A stretch of 64,000 nt of DNA, taken from NCBI GenBank assembly GCA_965242775.1, contig CBDETI010000024.1:62001-126000 (forward strand). The letters are read 5' to 3'. The DNA is from JAWPMT01 sp965242775. Its GTDB lineage: Bacteria; Bacteroidota; Bacteroidia; Cytophagales; Cyclobacteriaceae. This document shows, one piece after another, positions 44,218 to 54,004 of this stretch; the stretch's first letter is position 1, and every line of letters starts with the position of its first letter. Both the position numbers and the translations under genes were made by a program. The notes beneath the pieces were generated by a model, which was not told where the DNA came from, made no database searches, and worked only from the letters and a program-made list of their open reading frames with translations.

Positions 44218-46821
44218 TCAATTATTCCCTTTCAAAATGTCTTTTAGCTTATTGAGCTTCAGAAGGGCTTCTACCGGTGAAATTGTGTTGATATCTATCT
44301 CTCCCAAGACTTTGAGCAGTTCTTCGAATTTGGGATCTGCGTCGAACAAATTGAGTTGGAACTGGCTTGTCGGCAATTCCTCTAGCTTTTTACGCTGTTT
44401 TTCCGGGAGCTTTTCCTTCTCTAGGTGATGAAGGATTTCGTTGGACCGTATCACAATCTCATTGGGCATGCCAGCGAGCTGCGCCACATGGATCCCGAAA
44501 CTGTGCTCGCTGCCTCCTTCGACAAGTTTTCGAAGAAAAACGATCTTGTTGTCCAACTCCTTGACGGAAACATTAAAATTTTTGACTTTCGGCAACTCCT
44601 TGGTAAGCTCGTTGAGCTCATGATAGTGTGTGGCAAATAGGGTTTTGGCGTTGAATTTTGGGTGGTTGTGTAGGTACTCTACAATGGCCCAGGCTATTGA
44701 AATGCCGTCGTAGGTGCTCGTGCCCCTGCCGATTTCGTCCATGATGACCAGCGACTGGTCGCTGAGATTGTTGAGAATGCTGGCGGTTTCGGTCATTTCG
44801 ACCATGAACGTGGACTCGCCACGGGAGAGGTTGTCGGAGGCGCCTACTCTGGTAAAAATCTTGTCAACAATACCAACTTTGGCATAAGCCGCCGGCACGT
44901 AAGAGCCTATTTGGGCCATCAGCACAATCAATGCCGTTTGCCTTAGGAGCGCTGATTTACCTGCCATATTGGGACCCGTGATCACGATGATCTGCTGGGA
45001 TTGGTTATCCAAAAAAACATCATTGGGTATGTAGGACTCTTCCGGCGGCAATGATTGCTCGATGACAGGATGTCGCCCTCCTTTTATATCCAGAACGGAT
45101 GCATCAGTCAAACTAGGCCTGACGTAGTTGTGCCGCTTTGCCAGCCTGGCAAAAGCACTCAGGCAGTCAACATTGGCAACCACTTTAGCATTTTGTTGGA
45201 CCAGGTCGATATACTCCGCGGCGAAGTGAACCACCTCTTGAAACACCTTGAGTTCTATGGTCTGAATTCGTCCTTCGGCATTGAGGATCTTTTCCTCGTA
45301 AGTTTTAAGTTCCTCTGTGATGTACCTTTCAGCGTTTACAAGGGTTTGTTTGCGTATCCATTCTTCAGGCACTTTGTCTTTATGTGCATTGGTTACCTCG
45401 AGGTAGTAGCCAAAGACTTTGTTGTAAGCTATTTTGAGCGAGCTGATGCCAGTCCTTTCCATTTCTCGCTCTTTGAGCTGCGCCAGGAAGTCTTTGCCCG
45501 TATTGGATATACTTCGAAGTTCGTCGAGTTCCTGATTAACCCCATCAGCAATGATATTCCCTTGATTGATCAGCATGGGCGCATCAGGGTTGATCTTGGC
45601 GTCTATTTCTTCCAGTAATGACTCACACGGATGTAATTGATCTGCCAGTTTTATGAGCACTTCCTGATCACAGGCGGCGAGGCTTCGACGAATCGCTGCA
45701 GCTTGTTTCAGGCTTTTGCTCAGTTGTAACAACTCCCGTGGATTGATCCTGGAAGTGGCCACCTTGGATATGATCCGCTCCAGATCCCCTATTTGCTTGA
45801 GCAACCCAGAGATCTCATCCAGCAAACTTTCTTGGCTGGTAAAGGCTTCAACAATTGAAAGCCTCAATTCGATCTGGTCTTTTATCTTGAGAGGAAGCAC
45901 GAGCCATTTGCGAAGCTGCCGATTGCCCATGGGTGTGTGTACGTCATCGATGACATTGATCAGCGCGTTTCCATCTGTCTGATTCGATTGGAGGAGTTCC
46001 AGGTTTCGGATCGTAAATCGATCCAGCCACATATATTTTTCCTCCTCTAAGCGACTTATCTGCTTGATATGGCCCAGGTCCCGGTGTTCGGTGGATTCCA
46101 GGTAATGCAGTACGGCGCCGGCGGCAATGATAGCCTCGGGCATCTCCTCTATGCCGAATCCCTTCAGGTTTTTTGTCCTGAAATGACCTGATAGTTTTTC
46201 ATAAGCAAAGTCCGAGGCAAAGATCCAGCTTTCAAGGGTGTTTTGGTTGTGGTTATCTCCGAATGATTGCTGGTATTTCTCACGAAAATCTCGACAGTAG
46301 ATGACTTCCGAAGGCTGAAAACTTTGAATGGTTTTTTCGAGGTAGGAGACATCACCCTCGCCCACAAAAAACTCTCCCGTGGAGAAGTCAAAAAAGCTAA
46401 CTCCATGACGGTCCCGGCCAAAGTGAATCGATGCCAGGTAATTGTTGCGTTTTTGCTCGAGGACATTATCATTGAGCGATAAGCCGGGTGTCACGAGTTC
46501 GGTCACTCCACGCTTGACGATCCCCTTCACGCTTTTCGGGTCCTCCAACTGGTCGCAAATAGCCACTCTATGCCCTGCTCGGACCAGACGCGGGAGGTAG
46601 TTATCCAGTGCATGATGCGGAAAACCCGCCAAGGCTATTTCTGAAGCAGAGCCATTGGCTCTTTTGGTCAGGACTATGTCCAGAACTTTAGAGGCGGTTT
46701 GGGCATCTTCGCCAAAAGTTTCATAGAAATCCCCCACTCTGAACAGCAGCAACGCGCCCGGATATTTCGCCTTTATCACGTTGTATTGCTTCATCAAAGG
46801 GGTTTCCTTGCTTTTGGCCAT
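44218..46821 (-). CDS. mutS: DNA mismatch repair protein MutS
   Basis: 867 residues from the ATG at 46821 (AKSKETPLMKQYNVIKAKYPG). The mismatch-wedge motif is GDFYETFG near residue 36, the clamp and lever helices fill the middle, Walker A is GPNMAGKSALLRQ, and VIMDEIGRGTSTYDG and FATHYHEL follow. The start upstream at 46881 was rejected because it adds residues absent from the family. It diverges from the TrmH-family gene, with 63 bases between. Confidence 0.97.
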   Translation of the reverse strand: MAKSKETPLMKQYNVIKAKYPGALLLFRVGDFYETFGEDAQTASKVLDIVLTKRANGSASEIALAGFPHHALDNYLPRLVRAGHRVAICDQLEDPKSVKGIVKRGVTELVTPGLSLNDNVLEQKRNNYLASIHFGRDRHGVSFFDFSTGEFFVGEGDVSYLEKTIQSFQPSEVIYCRDFREKYQQSFGDNHNQNTLESWIFASDFAYEKLSGHFRTKNLKGFGIEEMPEAIIAAGAVLHYLESTEHRDLGHIKQISRLEEEKYMWLDRFTIRNLELLQSNQTDGNALINVIDDVHTPMGNRQLRKWLVLPLKIKDQIELRLSIVEAFTSQESLLDEISGLLKQIGDLERIISKVATSRINPRELLQLSKSLKQAAAIRRSLAACDQEVLIKLADQLHPCESLLEEIDAKINPDAPMLINQGNIIADGVNQELDELRSISNTGKDFLAQLKEREMERTGISSLKIAYNKVFGYYLEVTNAHKDKVPEEWIRKQTLVNAERYITEELKTYEEKILNAEGRIQTIELKVFQEVVHFAAEYIDLVQQNAKVVANVDCLSAFARLAKRHNYVRPSLTDASVLDIKGGRHPVIEQSLPPEESYIPNDVFLDNQSQQIIVITGPNMAGKSALLRQTALIVLMAQIGSYVPAAYAKVGIVDKIFTRVGASDNLSRGESTFMVEMTETASILNNLSDQSLVIMDEIGRGTSTYDGISIAWAIVEYLHNHPKFNAKTLFATHYHELNELTKELPKVKNFNVSVKELDNKIVFLRKLVEGGSEHSFGIHVAQLAGMPNEIVIRSNEILHHLEKEKLPEKQRKKLEELPTSQFQLNLFDADPKFEELLKVLGEIDINTISPVEALLKLNKLKDILKGNN

Positions 46822-46884
46822 TCGGGTTAAAAGATTGAGCTTTGAAATTCGAAAAGCAATAATACCAAAAGGCCCTCTCAACTC

Positions 46885-47418
46885 ATGAGAAAACTCAAAA
46901 ACGAAGCGCTCAACAGGCTCTCTGTATCGGCGTTTAAAGAAGCTGACAAGCTCCCGGTTTCCATTGTGCTTGATAATATCCGAAGTATGAACAATATCGG
47001 ATCAGCATTCCGAACGGCGGACGCTTTTTTAATCAACAAAATCTACCTCACCGGCATCTGTGCCAGGCCACCTCACCGTGAAATACATAAAACCGCCTTA
47101 GGTGCTACCGAAAGTGTCGATTGGGAATATCATGATCAGGTAGGGGAGCTTGTCAAAAAACTGCAAGACGAAGGCACCAACGTCCTGGCTGTGGAGCAGG
47201 CGGAAGGGAGCATTAGTTTGAAGCAGTTTCAACCAAAAACCGATCAGAGATATGCGTTGGTGTTTGGCAATGAGGTATTTGGTGTATCGGAAGAAGTTAT
47301 GGAATTGGCGGATTCCGCGATAGAAATCCCACAGTTTGGTACCAAGCACTCCTTGAATATATCAGTAAGTTTAGGAGTGACAGTTTGGGATTTTTGGAGC
47401 AAGTTGGAAAGGGTGTGA
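46885..47418 (+). CDS. TrmH/SpoU-family RNA 2'-O-methyltransferase
   Basis: 177 residues. SPOUT knot motifs are IVLDNIRSMNNIGSAFRTADAF (motif 1), ALVFGNEVFGVSEEVMELAD (motif 2) and IPQFGTKHSLNISVSLGVTVWDF (motif 3). The short length without an N-terminal extension is as in TrmL/TrmH-like enzymes. The target nucleotide is not evident. Confidence 0.93.
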   Translation: MRKLKNEALNRLSVSAFKEADKLPVSIVLDNIRSMNNIGSAFRTADAFLINKIYLTGICARPPHREIHKTALGATESVDWEYHDQVGELVKKLQDEGTNVLAVEQAEGSISLKQFQPKTDQRYALVFGNEVFGVSEEVMELADSAIEIPQFGTKHSLNISVSLGVTVWDFWSKLERV

Positions 47419-47451
47419 CTTCTTGCAGTTGAAAGATTCCTTTTTGTCTTG

Positions 47452-49905
47452 CTAGTCCAGCCGGAATGCTACCGTCAAATAAAAGCTTCTCCCCTCGGAA
47501 GGAATGATGCCTGGGCCAGGATAGCCTGTGGCTCTTCGGGTAAAGTAGCGGGCATCTAGTATGTTATTAACTCCTCCTTCGAACCGAAAAAGATCCCACT
47601 TATATGAAAGCGATACATCCAAGATATCGTACGCTGGGATCAGGCCGTCGATGGCCAAAGAAGATGCCCGTACTGCATTGGTCGCTTCGGAAAATTGGTC
47701 ACTCAGATAGCTGTATAACATGGACGCGCCAAAGTCTTTGAACCGGTAGGTGAAACCTGTTTTGAAATTGGTACGGGGCACCAACTCCACTTCATTATTC
47801 TCAATACCATTCTCCTGTGATGAGGTGTATTTTGAATTGAGCAAAGCCAGATTAAGGAAATAATGGAATTCCATGTTTTTGGGTTGTAATATCCATTTAA
47901 ACAGATCTGTTTCTCCATAGATCTCCACACCGTAAATCACAGCATCACCAACATTCGTCCGCTCTCTAAAAATTCTGGTCGGCGGGTCAACTCCTTCGCT
48001 GAGAAAATCAAATCTTTCATCAGGTCCACTTTTAAGGACATTCCCAATACGATCATTGTAGGCCAGAAAGAAAGCGGAGACGTCATACCGGAACAGCTTA
48101 TCTTCATTGCCTCGTATGCCAAAATCGGCATTGAATCCCCTTTCATCCGAGATATCAGGATCCACCACCAGAGAAGGGATATCAACACGGATATCATTGA
48201 AATTGATGGCCCGAAAGTTTTGTGACAAATTGGAATACACCTCCAGTGCCTGACTCTGTTTATAACTTAACCCAAGTCCGGCAAAAGTGAAAGACCGGCC
48301 ATTTTCCCGCAATTCAGGTACTTGCGCTTCGAAAACGACGTTACCGGCAAGATCGAAGCGCCGATCAAAGTAGTAACCGTCAGCTTCCGTCAGGATGTAC
48401 TCGTGTCGGACCCCTGGAGTTACACTCAGTTTTGGGGTGATATTGAAAATATTCTCGGCGAAAAAGGAAATATTTCTACTTGGCAAGTCAAAGGCGGATT
48501 TTTGCGGAATTTCATTGTTCATAAAGTTGAAGCTCGCCTCTGTCCCGCTATCTGCCAGCCCTTGTTTTTGCTGTGTTTTTCCTTGATAGTAGCGATTGCC
48601 CACAAGAAACACTGCCGGTCTTCCAAAAAGACGGTAGTTCCACAAAGCCCTGAGCTCATTGCCCCAATTATTGAAGTTATCCTTCAGCAAATCACGTGGA
48701 GCGTTGAGATCATCCGGGCGATCTATCCTGCCCAGGTTGCCCACGGCAAAACGACTGGCATTTAGAATGAACAGTCTGTTGTTGATCTTAAATGACGGGT
48801 TGAAACGAACATCGAGTACCAGGGCCGTCAAATCCCAGTTGACGTCAAACCAGTTACGGGTGCGCTTGCTTTGCCTGGCGTCTTGCGCAAATTCCGAATC
48901 CGTCAATCCTCCAGGTTGCTGGGCAAGATATTGTGAGTGGGTATGCTCTACTTTGAGGCTGGCGAAGGGTGAAAACTGGTACTTAATAGTGCCAAAAACG
49001 TTGTGCAAGCTAAGATTGGCGTTGGGCCTCCAACCGTTTGATCTTTTGTATTGATAATACCCGTAGTAGCTAAGTTTTCCACTGGTTCCCCCGATGCTGT
49101 TGAATGAATTGAACAAACCAAATGAGCCCGCCGATTGCTCTGAGTTGAAAGTGAAGGGGCTGTCCTTCGGGGCCTCTTTGAAAACAAAGTTGACCATGCC
49201 GCCAAACTGTGTGCCATATTGTAGTCCCGCCGCTCCTCTCACTATTTCGATCCTTTCCAACGCCTGAACGGGAGGAGTGTAGTAGCTCTCGGGATAACCT
49301 AAAGCATCCGCCGCTATATCGTAGCCGTTCTGCCGCACATTGAAATTAGAAGTGCGATTCGGGTTTAGTCCGCGACCGCCTATTCCCAGCTGTATGCCGG
49401 CACCGTCGCTTTCCCAAATATTGAGACCGGGCACTTTAGAATATATCTGCCGACTCACATTGGCCCCTTTGTTGGCGATCAGGTCATCGACCTGTATCAG
49501 CTCAGACTTTTTAGCCTCATAAATAGCTGAGCCGGAAACGGACAAAAGCCAACTCTCTCGCAGTACTGGAGACTCCTCATCCACCACCTCCACGGCCGCA
49601 AGTTCTTGATTGAGAGGAGTCATTTCGAGGGTCAAGTCATCAGGTATTTGCATGCCACTCAGCGACCGTTCCAAGCTAGTAAAACCTTCTTTGAAAGTCA
49701 CCAGGACAAAGGTGCTTTTAGGCACGGTGATGGAAAAAGCGCCCGAGGTATTCGATTCGGTGAAAACATTCGTGCCTTTCAGAAAGATCGTCACACCAGC
49801 GAGCGGTTGCCCCTCTTCATCCACCACGCTGCCTTTTAGTTGCTGGGCGTGCATTGTCAGCGACAACCCAATCATCAGCCCTATGCCCAGCACTCGATTA
49901 ATCAT
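47452..49905 (-). CDS. TonB-dependent receptor, probably for iron
   Basis: 817 residues. Signal peptide ending MHAQ, carboxypeptidase-like domain (LKGSVVDEEGQPLAGVTIFLKGTN), plug (VPGLNIWESDGAGIQLGIGGRGLNPNRTSNFNVRQNGYDI, FecA-like), and a barrel ending in an aromatic-hydrophobic pattern. It overlaps the HTTM gene by eight bases and is last in the DUF4856-imelysin-HTTM operon. The FecA-like plug and the operon context suggest iron complexes as substrate. Confidence 0.88.
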   Translation of the reverse strand: MINRVLGIGLMIGLSLTMHAQQLKGSVVDEEGQPLAGVTIFLKGTNVFTESNTSGAFSITVPKSTFVLVTFKEGFTSLERSLSGMQIPDDLTLEMTPLNQELAAVEVVDEESPVLRESWLLSVSGSAIYEAKKSELIQVDDLIANKGANVSRQIYSKVPGLNIWESDGAGIQLGIGGRGLNPNRTSNFNVRQNGYDIAADALGYPESYYTPPVQALERIEIVRGAAGLQYGTQFGGMVNFVFKEAPKDSPFTFNSEQSAGSFGLFNSFNSIGGTSGKLSYYGYYQYKRSNGWRPNANLSLHNVFGTIKYQFSPFASLKVEHTHSQYLAQQPGGLTDSEFAQDARQSKRTRNWFDVNWDLTALVLDVRFNPSFKINNRLFILNASRFAVGNLGRIDRPDDLNAPRDLLKDNFNNWGNELRALWNYRLFGRPAVFLVGNRYYQGKTQQKQGLADSGTEASFNFMNNEIPQKSAFDLPSRNISFFAENIFNITPKLSVTPGVRHEYILTEADGYYFDRRFDLAGNVVFEAQVPELRENGRSFTFAGLGLSYKQSQALEVYSNLSQNFRAINFNDIRVDIPSLVVDPDISDERGFNADFGIRGNEDKLFRYDVSAFFLAYNDRIGNVLKSGPDERFDFLSEGVDPPTRIFRERTNVGDAVIYGVEIYGETDLFKWILQPKNMEFHYFLNLALLNSKYTSSQENGIENNEVELVPRTNFKTGFTYRFKDFGASMLYSYLSDQFSEATNAVRASSLAIDGLIPAYDILDVSLSYKWDLFRFEGGVNNILDARYFTRRATGYPGPGIIPSEGRSFYLTVAFRLD

Positions 49906-51340
49906 TTAATATCCAAGTTTTGTGCTGCCAGGAATCCTGGGCCATTACCAGATTGTAACTGGGGTCGATGTATCGCTTGTTCGCTCTGCCATTCAATGTC
50001 ACAAAGGCATCGACCGTAACACTGGGTTCAGAAAATCCTCTCTGTTCGTACTCCCTGGCCAAAAAGTGCGCGTATTGCACCATCATGTCGGGCTGGGTTG
50101 CCATCATTTTTTCCTGCTGGGGGGTGAGGTATTCATAATTATTGGCTTGGGCCTTCCTCCCTGATACAGCATCCTGTACTGTAAATACGGCAAACCCCGC
50201 TTTTTCCATGAGCATCACCCGCCATGAAAATCGGTAGCCTTGCTCAGTCCAAAAAAGGTTGCCAGGGTACATTACATACCTAAAGGGAAACAGCAATTGG
50301 ATAGCAAAAAACGCTACAAACAAGCCTGCGAGCGCTTTAGAATAATTTTTGGAGAGACCCGCTTGTGGTGCTGAGGGAAAGACATTCCCGCTATCCGCTA
50401 TACCGCTCGTACCTCGCGATGCCACTCCTATCGGGTCTAAGGAGACAGGTAGCTCCTTCGAGCCATGGTCAGGGTTTCTTCTAAACTTTGTCTCCAACCA
50501 TAGCAGGATACGTTCATGTTGTGATGGGGAAAAGAAGATCAGTGTAGCGGCGATCATGATGTAAGGGAACATGCCAATGGGGAAGAGCCAGCCAGTCATC
50601 AGGTGAAACCCTACCACCGCCAGGTAAGCAAAAGGACGTGTTTTTTTAATTGACAGCCAAAACGGGATCGTCACATCATAGGCCATACCCGCCCAGCTAA
50701 AGAAAAAAGCTGTGGCTTTGTACCGAAAAAGAAATCCAAGCACCGGCTTGTGCACCTGGGCCGAAAGCCACATTTTCATGGGCTGTGCACGCAACAACCA
50801 ATCAGAATTGATCTTGGCCACGCCGGCATAACAATAGACAATTGCCAGTTGCAACTTTAAAGTGTTGATATAACCCACCAGGCATTGTTTCCGATGCCTC
50901 GTCCAGCCAAAAGCCACATCAAGCGATAATCGGCTATTCGCTGGTAAGAAGATCATGAGAAAGGTGACCAGGCTTACGAAATAATAATGGTTGAGGTAAT
51001 TGGCCTTATCTATTAACTCCACATAAGTAAAAAGCAGAAAGAAAAGCACCACAGAAATCCTGTAAAACGCACCTAACATGATGAATAGTGCCGCAACCGC
51101 CAAAACGGCAAATATCCAGTACATTCCTGCAGCATCAAGCGGCTTGACCCAGGGAAAAAAAGGAAAAAAGAATGTTGGATCTATGTACAGACTTTTGATC
51201 CAGCCATTGGCCCAGAACCTCATGATGGAGATCAACATCAGCAGGCCAAATAAAATGCGAAAAGTCACCAGGGGCGCGTTAGACGTTTTCCCGGTGACCA
51301 GTTTTTCAGTTAGACGATATCGTGCGTTAATCTCCGTCAC
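49898..51340 (-). CDS. HTTM-domain membrane protein (vitamin K-dependent carboxylase-like)
   Basis: 480 residues from a GTG at 51340, which overlaps the imelysin stop by 14 bases; an ATG at 51403 would extend it by 21 residues into the preceding gene. About eight membrane helices fill the first 330 residues (FRILFGLLMLISIMRFW, ILVLYCYAGVAKIN-type motif in LAIVYCYAGVAKINSDWLL), matching the HTTM domain. The C-terminal soluble part is typical. A stretch near 330-365 (DPIGVASRGTSGIADSG) looks inserted. HTTM proteins near imelysin are of unknown reaction. Confidence 0.85.
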   Translation of the reverse strand: MTEINARYRLTEKLVTGKTSNAPLVTFRILFGLLMLISIMRFWANGWIKSLYIDPTFFFPFFPWVKPLDAAGMYWIFAVLAVAALFIMLGAFYRISVVLFFLLFTYVELIDKANYLNHYYFVSLVTFLMIFLPANSRLSLDVAFGWTRHRKQCLVGYINTLKLQLAIVYCYAGVAKINSDWLLRAQPMKMWLSAQVHKPVLGFLFRYKATAFFFSWAGMAYDVTIPFWLSIKKTRPFAYLAVVGFHLMTGWLFPIGMFPYIMIAATLIFFSPSQHERILLWLETKFRRNPDHGSKELPVSLDPIGVASRGTSGIADSGNVFPSAPQAGLSKNYSKALAGLFVAFFAIQLLFPFRYVMYPGNLFWTEQGYRFSWRVMLMEKAGFAVFTVQDAVSGRKAQANNYEYLTPQQEKMMATQPDMMVQYAHFLAREYEQRGFSEPSVTVDAFVTLNGRANKRYIDPSYNLVMAQDSWQHKTWILND

Positions 51341-52438
51341 TATCCTGGAAGGTGATGGAAACCCCAAGCTGAGAAGCCATCTCTGTTTTAAAGAGCAGGG
51401 CAAGTGCCTGCATTTCTACGAACAGCTGCTCTACACCACTTTTATTGGAAAGAATCGTTTGGTCAAGCGGGTCTGACAGTTGGCTTATGGTATTTTCTAT
51501 CAGGTCAAACTGACCTTTGATTCTGGAATCTAAGTCGGACGATTCGGCGGTGGTCGCCAACTCTTGCAGGTAGTCGTCAAAACCGATGTTTGTACCGCCC
51601 AGATAGAATAGCTCTAATGCGGATATGCTCTCTGAAAGTAACTCCAGAGAATTCCCAGCGTAGGGCGCCTCAACACTGGAAGGAATCTCCTCACCCAGCG
51701 ATCGGATACCCACGGGGATACCCACTTTGCCGTCCCGGATGTTTCGTTCGTAATATTGAATGAAGGCATTGACCATAATGCCTGTAGCGCTACTCACACT
51801 AACTCCCAAGGCGTCTTCGCTCGTAAACGTAGCAAGGTAGTTCTCGCCATTGGCACTCCAGGCATTTAAGACTGCTGTAGATTTCGTAGCAATCAGATCA
51901 ACTACATCACTAAGGTATTGGGAAGTAGCCCCATCAGCGATAGATGCGAGAATTTCCTCCTCTGATGCGGCATCCGTACCCCCCGTGTAGAGCAGGTAAG
52001 CTACCGTTTGAAGGCACGGGCATCAAAATTCGCCGCCACGTTAAGATCATAGGTACCACTGGCAATATTGTTTTGGATCTGATTATCATCAACCGGATAC
52101 AGGTTGAGTGCTGCGGACAAACCGTTCGTTTCTGCTGGTCCAAACTGATAAAATGAACAAGACTGCCAGGCAAGTCGTGTCTTCGTCAATTGGACTCTTG
52201 CGGCTTGCAATTGAGATTCCGTAGGATCGGCGATAAGTTCATCTATTTCCAGCTTCAAAGTAGTGGATTCTCGTGCGAGCGATTCATACGCTGGCACGAT
52301 AATATTGCTGCCGATATTCTCAAGAAAAGGCCTCTGGTCGAATTCATTCACCTCCGAGCCACCATCGTCACTACAAGCAGAAATGCCGGCCAAAGCCAGC
52401 ATTCCTAACACCAGAATAAAATTTCTTACTTTTTTCAC
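51327..52438 (-). pseudogene. Imelysin-family lipoprotein gene with a one-base frameshift
   Basis: Two frames together make a single imelysin. The first (GTG at 52438, stop at 52001) has a lipoprotein signal (GMLALAGISACSDDGG) and the N-terminal helical repeat ending NFDARAFKR. The second starts in another frame at about 52008, reading TVAYLLYTGGTDAASEEEIL, and ends at 51327. Adding one A to the AAA at 52007-52009 restores AFKTVAYLLY, the expected imelysin continuation. The second part has no start of its own before an ATG at 51809. Imelysins are iron-uptake-associated surface proteins. Confidence 0.85.
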
Positions 52439-52447
52439 AATTCGTTT

Positions 52448-53587
52448 TTACAGGTCATCAGCCATACTGGCTAAGGACGGATATACTTGGGTCAATGTGG
52501 TCTTAGCCGCATTCAACCCCTCGATAGTGACCGTCCAAAAATCACCATCTGTTCCAAAGTCACCCTCCAAAATTTGATCAAGCTGCGCGTCAGTAATTGC
52601 TTTGCTTGGGCTGAATTTCAAAGCACGTGCAAACATGTAAGCCTCTGATAAATGGTGCAGGGCATTCCCCTGGTCACCACTGTTCAGGTCCTCGACAGTA
52701 TCGTTGATGTAATGAATGGTAGTCGCCGCAGCTACTAATTCATGCTGTGCATACAAAATCGTTCTTTGCTCATTTTTCGTTGTTAAGTCATTATTCACAA
52801 TAGCGGTTCTACCCGCCAGGTAAGCATCTTTTAGGGCCGTCGCTGTTCCCACGAGTTCCTCTCTTCCGTAAGAATAATTGGCCCAGAAACGCTTGGCTTC
52901 TGACGGCAACTCCGCAGGGAAATCGACCGGCACACCCCAATAACCGAAGGCTTCATCCCAGTGGTGTTCCATCGCAGTATAATTATCACCTTCTTCGATG
53001 GTCTCATTGTCTACGTCATCACCAGTGCGATCATCCGACAAGTACACATTATAGATCTGATGATAGAATACCGAGCCCATCAACCCTTTTTCGATGAACT
53101 GAGTGAATTCCTGGCCTTTTTCATTCACCAAAATGAAGTTGCCTGAAGTACCTCTTTCTATTCTACCCGAAACTCCTGCCTCGGCCATGGTGGAGTTAGC
53201 CACCACATCTAAGCTAGCGACTTCAACGGCATCAAATAACTCTTCATAAAAGCTCACATCGGATGTTAGGGTTTTGCTTTCAAGGTCTTTGGTAGAAGCA
53301 TTCAGGTCTGCATCGGAAAAAGCACTATTTTCATTGGCAAACATGTCACGAAGTGTCTGAGCAGAGACCTCCTCTCCACTATCGCCTTTCTTCACCTCGG
53401 TTTTTATCTCGCCAAGCATGTTCAAGCGGTCAGTTTGTCCCTGATAGCTAACACTGGATTCACCATCCCGTGTGAAAGCATAAGTCGATGGAATCTCAAT
53501 GGGTGAATCGGTAGGTGTCACTTCATTATCATCGCTACAGGCGACGAAAAGGGCAAGTACTGGTAACAGTAAAAGTGTTTTTTTCAT
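52448..53587 (-). CDS. DUF4856 lipoprotein
   Basis: 379 residues. Lipoprotein signal LLLLPVLALFVACSDDNE with acidic residues after Cys, as in surface-exported lipoproteins of this phylum. The body is mostly helical with a notable HHWDEAFGYWGVP (possible metal site) and YSYGREELVGTATALKDAYLAG, and matches DUF4856. It lies first in the operon, nine bases before imelysin. A palindrome at 53613 stands 26 bases before its ATG. Many such proteins sit beside imelysin, which suggests they act together in iron capture. Confidence 0.9.
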   Translation of the reverse strand: MKKTLLLLPVLALFVACSDDNEVTPTDSPIEIPSTYAFTRDGESSVSYQGQTDRLNMLGEIKTEVKKGDSGEEVSAQTLRDMFANENSAFSDADLNASTKDLESKTLTSDVSFYEELFDAVEVASLDVVANSTMAEAGVSGRIERGTSGNFILVNEKGQEFTQFIEKGLMGSVFYHQIYNVYLSDDRTGDDVDNETIEEGDNYTAMEHHWDEAFGYWGVPVDFPAELPSEAKRFWANYSYGREELVGTATALKDAYLAGRTAIVNNDLTTKNEQRTILYAQHELVAAATTIHYINDTVEDLNSGDQGNALHHLSEAYMFARALKFSPSKAITDAQLDQILEGDFGTDGDFWTVTIEGLNAAKTTLTQVYPSLASMADDL

Positions 53588-53612
53588 GATAAAAATTGAT
53601 CCTTATTTTTAA

Positions 53613-53627
53613 TTAGATCAATTCTAA
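53613..53627. promoter_or_regulatory. Iron-region palindrome 1 (upstream of DUF4856)
   Basis: TTAGATC-A-ATTCTAA matches the 7-1-7 consensus TTAGAAT-N-ATTCTAA at 12 of 14 positions and is followed by ATAAG, as in boxes 4 and 6. It is 26 bases before the DUF4856 start. Confidence 0.6.
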
Positions 53628-53669
53628 ATAAGCAGCAAAAGTCATTGTTGCCGTACTCAGAATCAATCG

Positions 53670-53867
53670 CTATTCGTGGTTATTTAGCTTATCCTTAGTA
53701 GTAGTGATACTATCACTAGAAGTAGTGATAGACGCTTCTTCGGTAAGCCGTTTCAAATACGGGCATTCGGCAGCAGCCAACATTTGGGCCTTCTCCAATT
53801 TGGAAAGGTCAGACCTGGAAAAAGCGATGAGAAATTCATCAAAAGAGGTATGTGATTTCGCAACCAT
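53670..53867 (-). CDS. Small charged protein of unknown function
   Basis: 65 residues from the ATG at 53867 (VAKSHTSFDEFLIAFSRSDL). Helical, with LEKAQMLAAAECPYLKRL and a Ser/Thr-rich C-terminus. An in-frame TTG far upstream was rejected because the palindrome at 53872 would then be coding. Gene identity rests on the box immediately before it and on the helical, charged composition. The C-terminal codons overlap an inverted repeat (53703-53719). Confidence 0.5.
   Translation of the reverse strand: MVAKSHTSFDEFLIAFSRSDLSKLEKAQMLAAAECPYLKRLTEEASITTSSDSITTTKDKLNNHE
53703..53730. repeat. TAGTGATA inverted and direct repeats
   Basis: TAGTGATA-C-TATCACTA is a perfect 8-1-8 palindrome (53703-53719); a further direct TAGTGATA follows at 53723-53730. 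They lie in the 3' end of the small gene. Confidence 0.7.
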
Positions 53868-53871
53868 ACTA

Positions 53872-53888
53872 TTTAGAATAATTCTAAA
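53872..53888. promoter_or_regulatory. Iron-region palindrome 2 (upstream of the 65-residue gene)
   Basis: TTTAGAATAATTCTAAA is a perfect 8-1-8 palindrome, identical to box 6 at 56036. It ends four bases before the ATG of the small gene. Confidence 0.7.
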
Positions 53889-54004
53889 TAATGCAAACTT
53901 ACATGCTCCAGTTGCTGGATGGCAATTGCCAGAAGTAGCGAATTTCAATCACTGAACCTAGCGATCGTATAGCTACTAGTAGGGAGGTTTCCGCTCTATA
54001 ATAA

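Noticed and set aside
45055..45618. 187-codon plus-strand frame
   Set aside because: It lies within mutS on the other strand and reads as low-information sequence.
52001..52012. Programmed -1 ribosomal frameshift in imelysin
   Set aside because: The local sequence TTC AAA CGG TAG is not an X-XXY-YYZ slippery site and no downstream pseudoknot was seen; a deletion in the A run explains it better.
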